Source: Oreocharis arfaki
Lineage: Eukaryota; Chordata; Aves; Passeriformes; Paramythiidae
Direction: 5' to 3'
NCBI GenBank assembly: GCA_013398015.1
Contig: VZRR01005727.1
Coordinates: forward strand, 1,250,719-1,314,718
DNA length: 64,000 bases
Position 1 is the first letter of the stretch. The number at the start of each line of letters is the position of its first letter. The notes beneath the pieces are model-generated. The model worked only from the letters and a program-made list of their open reading frames with translations, had not been told where the DNA came from and made no database searches. Of this stretch, positions 1 through 10,290 are shown piece by piece. The position numbers were made by a program, and so were the translations under genes.

Positions 1-1689
1 TGGTGGAGGGTTTTTCCAGTATTTTCTCAGCTCTTTTAAGAACTGGTACAACTCTCATCTAAAAGCGATGAAAAACTTCCATCCCTTACTGAGTTCTGTA
101 AATCTGTGAGCCCTCTATACCTCGTGCATAGAAGTAAAGACAAGACAGACAATCTCCTGATCTTGACCTTTTTTCTGCAGGCATGAAATTTCTCACATTA
201 CTGCAAACAGCCTCCACCCGTGAATGTTGTTCATCTCTTTGGTATTTTCAGGTCTTGCATGTGTTGGCTCTTTGCCATTGTATCTGAGCACAGTGTTCTC
301 AAAGCTTGCAGTGTGACACATGATACAGCAAAGAAAGATAAAGAAAGGAACAGAGCAGACAGTAATCGATAGGAATGAAAAGGACAAAAGAGCCTCTCAG
401 CATTTCCCACTCGTTCTGCTACTTTTACTTTTTTTCCGTTCTCTTTATCTTGTTTTAGTTTTTACATTCTTCACTCTCTGCCTTTAAGATTTTAAACATT
501 TTAAGTCAGTCCCTCTGTCTTTACTACAAGCATAAGTTATGAGGAATGAGCAAAAGGAGCTACAAGCAACACACAGCAGGAGCTGCTGACGTGGCACACG
601 AGGAGACCGAATGGAATAGCATGGCTCGAAATCATAAATCAGCATGCAAAAAGGCTCAAAATCTGCGTGTCACCATGAGGGAGCTGGTTAGGAAGAACAA
701 CATGTTTTTCTCCAACATAAACCTATGCTAGGAACAACACATTTGCAATCTCTAAGCTCCAGTTTTTGAAGCTTTTTGTTCAGTTTTGTTTAGTTTTTAC
801 TTAGAATTAAAATTGACTTGCTTCGTTACCTCCTATATTATTCACTGAACATCTGATCAGCTAAATACCACATAGTAGATTATCACATGAGATTCTACGG
901 TGAGGTGCAGCTCTTATTTAAGTTTCTTGTACGTATGAGAGGGTGAATTTTTTTTCTCTTGACTTTTTATTAGCTTGGAATAGTGAGAAAAGATTTTCAA
1001 GATATTGAGCTCCAGATCCACTGCTGTTTTGATGTTCAAATTCTGCATTTCACATGTTTTCTTTCTCAGTCCTTACGTAAGAAGATTACACAAGAGAATC
1101 TCCAAAATCATTTGCCATATTAAACAGCAGCTACCACCAGTGGATCTTTACCAGCTGCCCGGAGCAGAAAGGAGACACGTGGCTGTACATTTGGAAACTG
1201 GTCGTTTACAGTACTCATCAATGTGTGCTGCCAGTCGTGGGCAGATGTCATCAACAGTCATTATACAGCTCTGAAAATAGAACCAAACTTGACCTGGACA
1301 GGTCCTCAAACAATTGATAAACTGCCTCTGAACAATGGAAATATGTGGAGTCCACTGTCTCCACCACCCTCTTGCTGTTCGGTGATCCTGCAGACCCAGT
1401 GCTGTGGCAGCGTGGGGAGGGGACACTCAGTCGGGATGTACATGGCAGGGAGATGTCTCCTGACTCCTCAGAGTTACTGTTTCTCTACATGTCCCTGACT
1501 GGGGACAGGAGAGGAGCATCACTACCATGTCCTGGCTGATCTCTGGAAATGGCAAGTTTTATTTGCCTGTTGTGGTTTTTCCTTTTTTTTCTTTTCCCTG
1601 AGAACCACTGGTAAGCTCAGACAGTGAGTAGGAGAAAGCACTTTGGGGAAGAGAAGGGCGAAGTTGTTTTAAGAGTGGGAATAGTCCTA
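1..1689. other. Intergenic DNA, no gene recognised
   Basis: Ordinary AT-rich vertebrate noncoding sequence. All open frames here are under 100 codons, overlap each other on both strands and resemble no family I know. In human the gene upstream of PHYHIPL is BICC1. I looked for its C-terminal SAM-domain coding sequence and did not see it, so its end, if syntenic, lies left of the window. Confidence 0.7.
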
Positions 1690-1765
1690 TGCAGAGCCAG
1701 GAGCTGTACTCTGTGATTCTTGTGGCTCCCTTCCAGCTCAGCGTTTTCTGTGGTTCTGTGAGAGC
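1690..1765 (+). mobile_element. CR1 LINE 3' tail fragment
   Basis: A short 3' remnant of a chicken-repeat-1 LINE. It shows the typical end of this family: a 'gtgattcttgtggctccctt' stretch, then 'ccagctcag' and then TTCTGTGGTTCTGTGA, a degenerate pair of the 8-bp terminal repeat. Only the last 70-80 bases are recognisable. This is normal for CR1, which is usually 5'-truncated on insertion. There is no coding capacity. Confidence 0.7.
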
Positions 1766-4700
1766 ACCTCTGCCCTGCGTTTGCTTCTTTGTCTGCCCCA
1801 GGCCCTGTGCTGTACCCTAGGAAGAGAAGGAACAGCATCAGGATGCAGAGGGGTTCCTGTGCTTCCACCTTGCCCACTTTCCCAGACTATGTGAACTCTG
1901 CATGGAGAGCTGGTGCCCTGGCCCAGACAGTATTCCCTCAATTGCTGTGTTGTGTGGAAGGGGACAACCTGCCATGGTCTCACATTCACACTTCCCTAAA
2001 TCTGGCTTCCTCTGCTTAGCTCCCACGACAGGATAAAGAGTACGGGGGGGGAGTTCCTTCCCCCTCCCTTCCCTGCCCTCACCCAAGGCTTGAGAGGAAC
2101 ACTGCCTTCTCGTTTCCTTTGAGAAGTGCTGGCGAGCACAGGCTGTTACAGTGCGCGCACACAGTCCTTGGCATCAGAAGTGGTCAGCTGCTCCATGCTC
2201 CTGTTTGCTTGCTGGCGTGTGGCAGAGGGCATGAGAGAGAGGAAAGCAGCACTACCCTTCTGAAATGAGCTATAGCAAGTGCTGTGTGCCTGCAGCTCCA
2301 GCCAGCCTGCCAGGGCTTGTCTGCTCGTTAGTTAGCAGGTAGAACATTACAAGTGACTTGCACTTAGTTCCTCCCCTGTGCCAGCCCCTCTGATCTCCAG
2401 CAGGTCTGGAAGACATGATTTAAGGCAGTAAGAAATGTGTTGCTTAGCCTTTGTGGAACTGCACAGCCCGTGTTTGTGTGGTAATGTTATCTTTGAAACA
2501 CAAGAGTGCTTCGTAAAGGTTACCGATACTGCTACACAAAATGACAACAAAAAGTAATTTTTAAGATGTCTCTGCGAGAATGAGAATTTGATTGTCAGAA
2601 ATAGCCACCAGCCCTCCCCCAATGGAAGTGAGGGGTCTCTTTGCTCTTGACTTCTCCTTTGCAGTCTCCAGAAGGGTGTGTGCAGAGGGGCTTTTATATT
2701 TGTCTATGTCCCAAAACAAGGAGGACACCACAGCAATAATGTTTTGGTGGCAGAAATGACCGAATCCAAGTTTGTTATGATCTATATAGCAGAACATACT
2801 GCTATGCTGTATCTGTGCAGGGAGTGATCTCTTTATTTAGCAGCAGCTGCAGCAACAGAAATTTTTCTGACTATGGGTTTTGTTTTTATGCTTTTCCAAG
2901 CATTCTTCCTTTTGGTTGTTCTTGAAGTTGTGACATGAGATCAGGAAAGCTTAAGAGTTTAAGTGACTTCTTAGAGAACCATCATTTCGAGATGAATAAA
3001 CATTCATGAAGACAGCCTGTGGGAAGTGAATTGATGTAGTATTTGAATGCCCTGACTTTAGAATTCATACAAAACTCTCTCTGCAGGAGTGTGCCCAGTG
3101 CTGAAAACTTTGCCTTAGGGTTCAGCTGGATCAAGCAGAAATAAGAGTCCATCACTAGTTGAGGGGGAGGAAGGGGGGAAAACAACTTTAAAGCAGTGAA
3201 AGAAGATACCCATGATCATTGTTGTAGCAAAGCTTTTGCTCCCACAGTCTGTGGAAGCACCATATAATAGGCTGGAGAATTGACCCCACTCTCACTGCCT
3301 GCCTTGCAGCTGCATGTGGGATTGCAACCTCGGTTTGGGAACAGCTGGCTCGAGCAAAGGCAGCTGGCTGCTCTGCTCAGCTGTGTTTTGAGATGAGCTG
3401 TTTTCTGTTGAGGTCAGTGGGAGTTTGACAGTATAAGGAGTTCAGCCCACCATCCCTCAAGAGGGTGGAGAAATCCAAAACGAGAGAATAGGGATAAGAC
3501 TACATGTTCTCTCCAAAGCTGGTTGCATGATCTATTTCAGTGTAGATATATTTGTTGATAAAGTGGTTTTGCCAGCAAGATACAGGAAGGAGGTTTTACT
3601 CCAGGATCAATTCACAGTTTGAATACTATTTCCACTTAGATAGTGTTGTCAAGCAGTCATTTTAATGAGTGCTCAAACCCCAAAGTGACTGCAGTCTAAC
3701 CCCACTGCCTGCTCCTCTTTCTCTATTGACACTCCTGTTAACTCCTGGCATTTGCCTTCTGCAGCCAAACAGCCACACTTTGGGAATGAGCATCTTTGTC
3801 CAGACTCACTGCGAGTTCACAATGCTCCCTCACAGCAACTGTTCCCAAAAGGGCTGCATGGCACTGTTTCAGCTGCAGAAGCACTGCACCGAAACAGAAC
3901 CAAGACCCAGAGAGCTTGGGTCTGCCCACCTCAGCCGTCACGATCATTGTACTTTTTTTAATCATTTTCTACAAATGTTAATTATAACAGCAGTGTTGAA
4001 CTCCTTGGTGAGAGGAGCAGGGGGACCAATCTTTGACAGCTGGGCTTCCCAATTTTTGTCTTATTTGTCACTGTGCATCCCTCATGCCTCCTAAGCATGG
4101 GATGAAGCTCCGAAGACGTTCTGGAGTACTTTTCTCTGGTTTGTCTCTGAATTATTTGCTGTCACATTTTTCTTGGACATCACTGCTCCTGTGCTAGGAG
4201 TGGGAAGGTTTGTTTGCAGTTCAGGTAGAGGCCAGTCGTGCATTTTCAATGTTGTGATAGCTGTGTAATTAACTCCTAAGGGCATAAGATTTAGTGGTCA
4301 GTCTATAGATAGCCTATGGATTTGATAGCTGCTAATTTCATTCACCCTTGAATTTAGCTTGATTTATACCTCATTTGTTTCGCCTAGTTTATTGTGATGT
4401 ATTACTCAGCCTCAAGAAGGAATGATAAAACGTGGTAATGGAGCATTTTTGCTCAGGCCTCAAACTGTCAGCAGAGAACAGAGGATTTGGCACTCATTTC
4501 TATTGCACTATTAGACAAATGAGAATAGTCCTTGGTCAGTGATAGGCTATTTCTGTTTTCAGTCTCTCCTTAGGCTGACTCTGTGTCATTTCTTCCTTTT
4601 CTGAAGAGCTTTGCTTGATAAATTTGATCAGTGCAAAGACATATGTAGTAATAAGTTTCTAGAGGTTTTAATATACGTGAACATTTGGCTCTGGCCCAAA

Positions 4701-5217
4701 AACACATACAGGGTTCAGTACTGCCTTAATACCAGGTCTAATTCATCCCTGGCAGGAGCAGTTTGGTGGTACACAGAAATTGAGGGGGGAACTTGTCCTT
4801 AGTTTCTGTGAACTGTAGCTGTATCACTGTAGGTGTGTGTATAATTAAGGTGGTGCAACCTCTAAATTAATTTGATGGAGCTATGACATTAAAATATGTT
4901 TAAAATAGTAATGACTGTTCTAAAAATGCAAGGAATTAAATTGTAGTAGTGTAGCTATTGCCCACACAAAATAGTAGGGCTAATCTAGATTGGCATTTAA
5001 AGAACAAAACTGTACAGCTCCACCTCCTACCCTTACTTCTGTTGCTGTGCTCAATCTAGTACTGGAAAACTTTACAGTCACTTAGATGTACAAATTAATA
5101 CTTCCCCAGCATGACAGGCAATGTGTTATAAGATTGATAAAATCCACACAGACGAGTTTCTTGTCAACTGGCAGCTACTGTAAGTAGCTTGCTAAGGACA
5201 AGAGACCAGAAAATGTA
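1766..5217. other. Intergenic DNA, no gene recognised
   Basis: No exon, RNA gene or clear repeat seen. The longest open frame (3669-4094, 141 codons) has a low-complexity start, no family resemblance and overlapping frames on both strands, so it is treated as chance. A 'gaggtcagtgggagttt' phrase at about 3411 resembles a motif common in ancient amniote repeats, but it is too short to name an element. Confidence 0.6.
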
Positions 5218-6013
5218 TGTGGTGGGTGGACACAGGCTGGGTACCAGGTCCCCACTGAAGCTGCTCTATCACTGCCCTTCTCAGCTGGGCAGGGGAGAAA
5301 AAATGTAATGAAAGGCTTGTGGGTCATAAATAGGGCACGGAGAGATCACTCAGCAATTACTGTCATGGGTAAAATGCACTCAGCTCGGGGAAATTAGCTT
5401 AATGTATTACCAATCAAATCAGAGTAGGATAATGGGAAACAAAAACTAAATCTTTAAACACCTTCCCACCCACCTCTCCCTTCTACCCCGGCTTCACTCC
5501 TGGTTTCCTTGATCTCCTCCCCAGTGGCACAGGGGGATGGGGAATTTGGGGTTTGCTCAGCTCATCATGCGTTTTCTCTGCTGCTCCTTCCTTCTCAGGG
5601 GAGGACTGCTCACAGTCTTCCCCTGCTCCAGCATGGGGTCCCTCCCAGAGAAGACAGTCCCCCTTGAACTCATCAAACTGAGTCCTTCCCACAGGCTGCA
5701 GGGAAATCTCAGCTCCAGTGCTTGGAGCACTTCCTCCCCCTCATTTTCCACTGACCTTGGTGTCTGCTGGGATGTTTCTCACATATTCTCATTCCTCTCT
5801 TCTGATTGCTCTTGCACAGGGCTTTTTTCCCTTTTCTTACATCGTTTACCCAAAGATGCCTCCACCAATGTGGACGGGCTCAGCATTGGCCAGCGGTGGG
5901 TCTGCCTTGGAGCTGGCTGGCCGCCTCTCCATGGCACCTTGGGGAAAATTGCAGCAGCGTCTCACAGACTTATCCCTGTAACCACCAAAACTTTGCCACA
6001 CGAACCCAGTAAA
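5218..6013 (-). mobile_element. Solo LTR, ERVL-like endogenous retrovirus
   Basis: A solo long terminal repeat of an avian ERVL-like family, in minus orientation and about 796 bp long. On the plus strand it begins TGTGGTGGGTGGACACAGG and ends near 'cgaacccagtaaa', the complements of the 3' and 5' LTR ends as I remember the family. It aligns along its whole length with the second copy at 7441-8607, but it has lost most of the internal tandem 'gctggagcag' block: only about one unit remains near 5620 (complement 'ctgctccagcat'). The flanks atgta (5213-5217) and attta (6014-6018) match at four of five bases, which fits a decayed 5-bp target-site duplication. No viral genes are present. Family naming is from memory and should be confirmed. 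Confidence 0.8.
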
Positions 6014-7440
6014 ATTTAATTTCACTAATTAAAATCAACTGCTTCAACACAGAAAGCAATTTTTTGCTAATTTCTATCTCATTTTCCCTCCTCATCCCAG
6101 AAATAACCAAGTGGATGTCATGTGACCAACCCCAAAAATGTACTGTCGATGGCTATATTGAATTTATGTGGAGATACATTAATCAGAAGCTGGCTCTCAG
6201 ACAGATGGGAGTAGGTGAGGTTAGACTGAGAATGGATAAAAGAACAGAGAGAATCAAGAAGAAAAATACTGGTATTAAAAAGAAAAATTAGATAAATAAC
6301 CCTAATAAATTTGATTTTAAAAACTCAGGTAAGATACCAGGTTAGCAGTCAACATGGAAGAGAGAGAAGAAATTAGAGAAGAAGAATTTACAAATGATGA
6401 GCATCTGATGTGAGATCAGCAGGTCCCAGATAAGCAGTGATCGGACAAGTCTGAACACAGACCCACATCCCATCACACAGGAGCCACTGTCAGACCTCTG
6501 TCATTAGGCAACAGCTGTGCCTGCATAAATGGACACTTGTTCTGCTTTGCAGGCAGCTCTGTCCCTATCAGCATGTGTAGAGTAAGCCCCCTGCACTTTG
6601 GACAAGGAGCTGAGGAGCTTGTGTTAGCCCAGGAGAGAGAGTTTTGCCGTATTTGTTTGCTGTTCTCATTTCTCACTCCAGAATGTATTGCAGGTTATCA
6701 AAGATGGCTCTTGCAAACACACATAGGAACAATTTAGGGGGCATTCACAAAGACTAAATTTAGCCTCAGAAGGTTTTTCTCCCCCTGCTTCCTGTAGAAT
6801 CAAGAGGAAGTGTTTCCTCTGGGGCAACTCTGAGCACCTACAGCGAACTCCCTTTGAGACACAGATGAGGATTTTTCTACTCTCCACTGACTGTGGAAAG
6901 ATCCTAAAGCAAATAAACTCCTTAGGCTAAAGATGGCCTTTGCAATTATCCTCCTGTGCAGCCTGGTTTAAGAAGCAGGAGCAGTGAATCAGTCACTAAC
7001 AGATTTTGAGTCAGTTCTAGGATTTTTAAGGCTCACAGAATGCTACAACTCCTCCACTGACTTTAAACACTCCAGGGCACTGTGTATGTACAGCAACTGG
7101 AAATCTGTAAGGATTGCTACACTATCAATAAACAACATACTGCAGGGATGACATCTATTCAGAGCACAAGTAACAGTGGTAGGACATAATTCAGAGCAGA
7201 ACATGGCTTAATTAAAATGCTTGTGGATGTTGTTAAAGAAACAGTGCTATAGATGAATGCTCATTTTATTGTCTATTTGTGTACTTTACTCTCGTTATCC
7301 AATCTGCCCCTATATGGATGCTAAGTGCACATGCATTCCTACCAGAGCAAACCAAAGGAAAACACAACTGTTCACTGCTGTTTCTAATGGGAAATTGTTT
7401 CTGGTGAAATTTTGTGACATTTTAATTGTGGATCACATAT
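6014..7440. other. Intergenic spacer between two LTRs
   Basis: About 1.4 kb with no recognised gene or repeat. It is AT-rich at its left end (6060-6300). Because the flanking LTRs are inverted and nothing retroviral lies between them, this is not the interior of a provirus. Confidence 0.6.
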
Positions 7441-7919
7441 TGCATTGGGTCTGTGTGGCAGGGAGGGGACAGGCATGGCTGAAGGGGTGGCTTAACGGAG
7501 CAGCGGCTGAAAGCTTCCCCCATGTCCAACAGGGCCCAAGTCAGCCAACTCCAAGACAGACCCACCACTGGCCAAGGCCAAGCCAATCAGAAATTGCAAT
7601 AGTGCCTCTGTGATAACATACTTAAGAAGAAGAAAAAAAAAAAGTTACTGTGCAGAAGAAATTGCTACCAGGGAAGGGAGGACTGAGAATATGTGAGAGA
7701 AACACTCTGCAGACACCAAGGTCAGTGCAGGAGGAGGGGCAGGAGGTGGTCCAGGTGCCAGAGCAGATTCCCCTGCAGCCCGTGGTGCAGACCATGGCAA
7801 GGCAGGTTGTCCCCCAGCAGCCCATGAAGATCCACAGGGGAACAGAGACCCGCCTGCAACCCATGAAGGAGACCCATGCCCGAGCGGTGGGATGCCCTAA
7901 AGAACGCTGTGAATCCGTG

Positions 7920-8195
7920 GCAAGCCCACGCTGGAGCAGGTTCCTAGGAGGGACTTGCAGACCTGTGGAGAGGGGAGCCCACGCTGGAGCAGGTTTGTTG
8001 GCAGGTCTTGTGACCCCATGGGGGACCCATGCTGGAGCAGGCTGTTCCTGAGGGACTGCAGCCCATGGGAAGGGACCCATGCTGGAGCAGTTCATGGAGA
8101 ACTGTAGCCCGAGGGGAGGACTCAAGCTGGAGAAGCCTGGGGAGGACGGTGTCCTGTGACAGGGACTCCACGCTGGAGCAGGAGAAGGGCTCTTC
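7920..8195 (+). repeat. Tandem array inside the LTR, about 48-bp period
   Basis: Six units are anchored on CTGGAGCAG or a close variant, starting at 7931, 7984, 8032, 8082, 8127 and 8173. Spacing is 45-53 bases. Each unit also carries a version of 'cccatgggrgggaccca' before the anchor. The array explains most of the length difference from the inverted LTR copy at 5218-6013. Confidence 0.85.
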
Positions 8196-8490
8196 TCCCT
8201 GGGCAGCAGCAGAAACAATTTGTGATGAACTGCCCATAACCCCCATTCCCAATCTCCCTGCACCACTGGCTGGGGAGCAGGTAGAGCCCAAAAAGGAGGG
8301 TGGGGTGGGGGAAGGTGTTTTTAAGATTTGTTTTACTTCTCATTATCGTACTCTGATTTTGGTTGGTAGTAAATTCAATTAATTTCTCTAAGGCAATTCC
8401 ATTCTGCCCATGACAGTTATTGCTGAGTGATCTCTCCCTGCCCTTACATCGACCCACGAGCTTTTTGATATATTTTCTCTCCCCTGTCCA

Positions 8491-8560
8491 GCTGAGGAGG
8501 GGAAAGAAAGGGGAAGGAAAGCTGAGGAGAGGAAAGAAAGGGGAAAGAAAGCTGAGGGGG
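8491..8560 (+). repeat. 30-bp direct tandem duplication in the LTR
   Basis: Two adjacent 30-bp copies (8491-8520 and 8521-8550) begin GCTGAGGAG and differ at two positions. A third partial start, 'gctgagg', is at 8551. The block is almost pure purine on the plus strand. It is a local duplication near the 3' end of the LTR. Confidence 0.85.
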
Positions 8561-8607
8561 GCAGCTTTGGTGGGCACCAGGCATTGAGCCTGGGTCAATG
8601 CAAAACA

Positions 8608-10029
8608 TATATATAAGTAATCATAGATCTGAAAAACAGTGTGAGAGCTTGTGGTAAGTGACTGAGTCAAATGAGAGAAATTTAAGATTAGTCTCACTAC
8701 TCATCCAGTCTCTGAGCTGAGGAGAGGGAATGTCTTGGTGTTCCTACTGGCATTGATTCAGCACAATCTTCCTGGGGTTTCCTCAGCAGTTAATTGACTG
8801 TGTTCATGGTAGCAGCAGGGGATGAGAAAATGCTGCCTTTCCCGTGTTGCCACATCACCTCAGTCAGAGCAGATTGCGATGGTACAAAAGCAGTGACATC
8901 AACCTAGGTTCCACCTTCTGTGCTTATGCAAAATGCTTATAGCTCTACAGTTATAAGAAAATGAGATCAGTAGATGACATTGAGGAGCTAATCACTTAGA
9001 CTTTCTTCATTAACTTTATTAATGAACTGTAACTTCTTCTTGGCCATCTGAAGAGTTTTGGTTATCCAGTGAAAGGGTGTAGTAGTATGAGGAAAATCTC
9101 ATTCACAGCATCAGCTGAGAGAGTTTCAGAACAGGCTTTGTAGAAAAGGGAAGGGCAGTAGGGAGAATATGAGAGGATACTGTAATGAAAAGCCAGCAGA
9201 AATGTGTCTTGTTCCAATGAAAATGGGAAACACTGAAGAGAAAATGGGTCACTGAGGGCTACTTAAACAAGTAAAACTAAAATATGAACTGTGCTAGAAA
9301 CAGAAAACTGGAGGGTCACCAAAACAGGGTTTTATATTCCAAGTTTAGTACACAGGAGAGAAACAGGGACAGCATGAGGATACGCTGAAACAGCTGCCAA
9401 GAGGTTAAAAATAATATGAAAAGACTGTGTTATAAGTCCTGAAGGCTCAATAACACAAAATTACTTGACCAAGAAAATATTAATTGTAATTAATTTGTAA
9501 TAAGGAGATAAATTTTGAGAGCCGTTCTCATTCTCCCTAAATCTAATTGGACTTTTGCCATGAAGTTTATTGGGAAGGAGATTAAATTTTAAATAATAGC
9601 TTGCTTAAGAAATCATTGATGTAATTATGAACTGCTGGGAAGAAGTAACTAAGAAATACGTAATGAAATATCATCACTTAAACAAATGCAGCTGAGGTGT
9701 CCCTTCAGCTATTTAAAGAACTGATGGAACAGCTAGTTGCTAAAAAACCCCACAGAGAATTGAGGAAGTATCAGGAGACTAATAAAGTGTCAGGATGCCA
9801 GAAGTCTTTAAAAACTGAATTAAGAGTAACTATGGAAACTATTGTCTTTTGGGCATGGCTCCAAATTGAAACAAATACTATAAATAGTGAAGCTGAAGAG
9901 GGAAATGTATTTATTTGGAGGTGAATAGTGTAACAAGACCCTGATACGGCACAGGTGTACTGCAGTAAACCGAGCCAGGGCAATTAGAATGTTTATCCCT
10001 CCACATCTTTTGTGATGAAGCCAGAAGAT
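8608..10029. other. Intergenic DNA, no gene recognised
   Basis: AT-rich noncoding sequence. It may include further worn 5' parts of the CR1-like element recognised just downstream, but I cannot align them. The open frame at 9697-9924 has no family resemblance. Confidence 0.5.
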
Positions 10030-10290
10030 TAGCAGAGGACAGAACAGCATCAAGACTTTACAAAGGCATTTGATGCTGTGCCACATAATATCTTAAGGAA
10101 ATTACTAAAACAAGTCAGCTGGGGCTAAAATTCACTTAAAGGTATCGAAGGCTGGCCACTGGATTGTAGACAGAAAGTAAATCTGAACAGCAGTCAGCAT
10201 TGTCAAGGATAAGCAAACAGTAGTATCCTTTAAAGGTCAAGATATGGTCCAATATCTGGAGGATAAGGCGCTAGTTAAATGTGAAAGTGG
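10030..10290 (+). mobile_element. Decayed CR1-type LINE reverse transcriptase fragment
   Basis: Plus-strand translation around 10056-10110 reads KAFDAVPHNILRKLLKQ. This matches the reverse-transcriptase motif block of CR1 LINEs, normally of the form DFSKAFDTVPHNILL. Downstream, 'ggctggccactggattgtagacagaaagtaaat' is a worn version of the next conserved block. The frame breaks quickly, so the element is dead and old. The outer limits are uncertain, and it may extend into both flanks. Confidence 0.6.

Larger units (their letters stand above)
7441..8607 (+). mobile_element. Solo LTR, ERVL-like, with internal tandem repeat
   Basis: A second copy of the same LTR family as 5218-6013, in plus orientation and about 1167 bp. 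It starts TGCATTGGGTCTGTGTGGC and ends 'gggtcaatgcaaaaca', giving the TG...CA ends expected of an LTR. The flanks catat (7436-7440) and tatat (8608-8612) agree at four of five positions, a plausible worn 5-bp target duplication. Inside it are a decayed TATA region ('acatacttaagaag', about 7616-7629), an array of about 48-bp units built on 'gctggagcag' (7931-8190) and a 30-bp purine-rich duplication (8491-8550). The expected AATAAA near 8367 has decayed to 'gtaaattc'. No gag, pol or env sequence flanks it. Confidence 0.82.

Noticed and set aside
3669..4094. 141-codon plus-strand frame
   Set aside because: Low-complexity start, no known family, shadow frames on both strands and no splice or promoter context.
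7931..8190. CRISPR-like spaced repeats
   Set aside because: Units are directly tandem with similar sequence throughout. This is a vertebrate LTR minisatellite.
7622..8291. Long minus- and plus-strand frames (up to 214 codons) in the LTR
   Set aside because: They are produced by the tandem repeat and low-stop composition of the LTR. They resemble no retroviral or host protein.
5218..8607. A complete provirus with terminal LTRs
   Set aside because: The LTRs are inverted, each has separate flanking near-duplications, and no gag, pol or env sequence lies between them.
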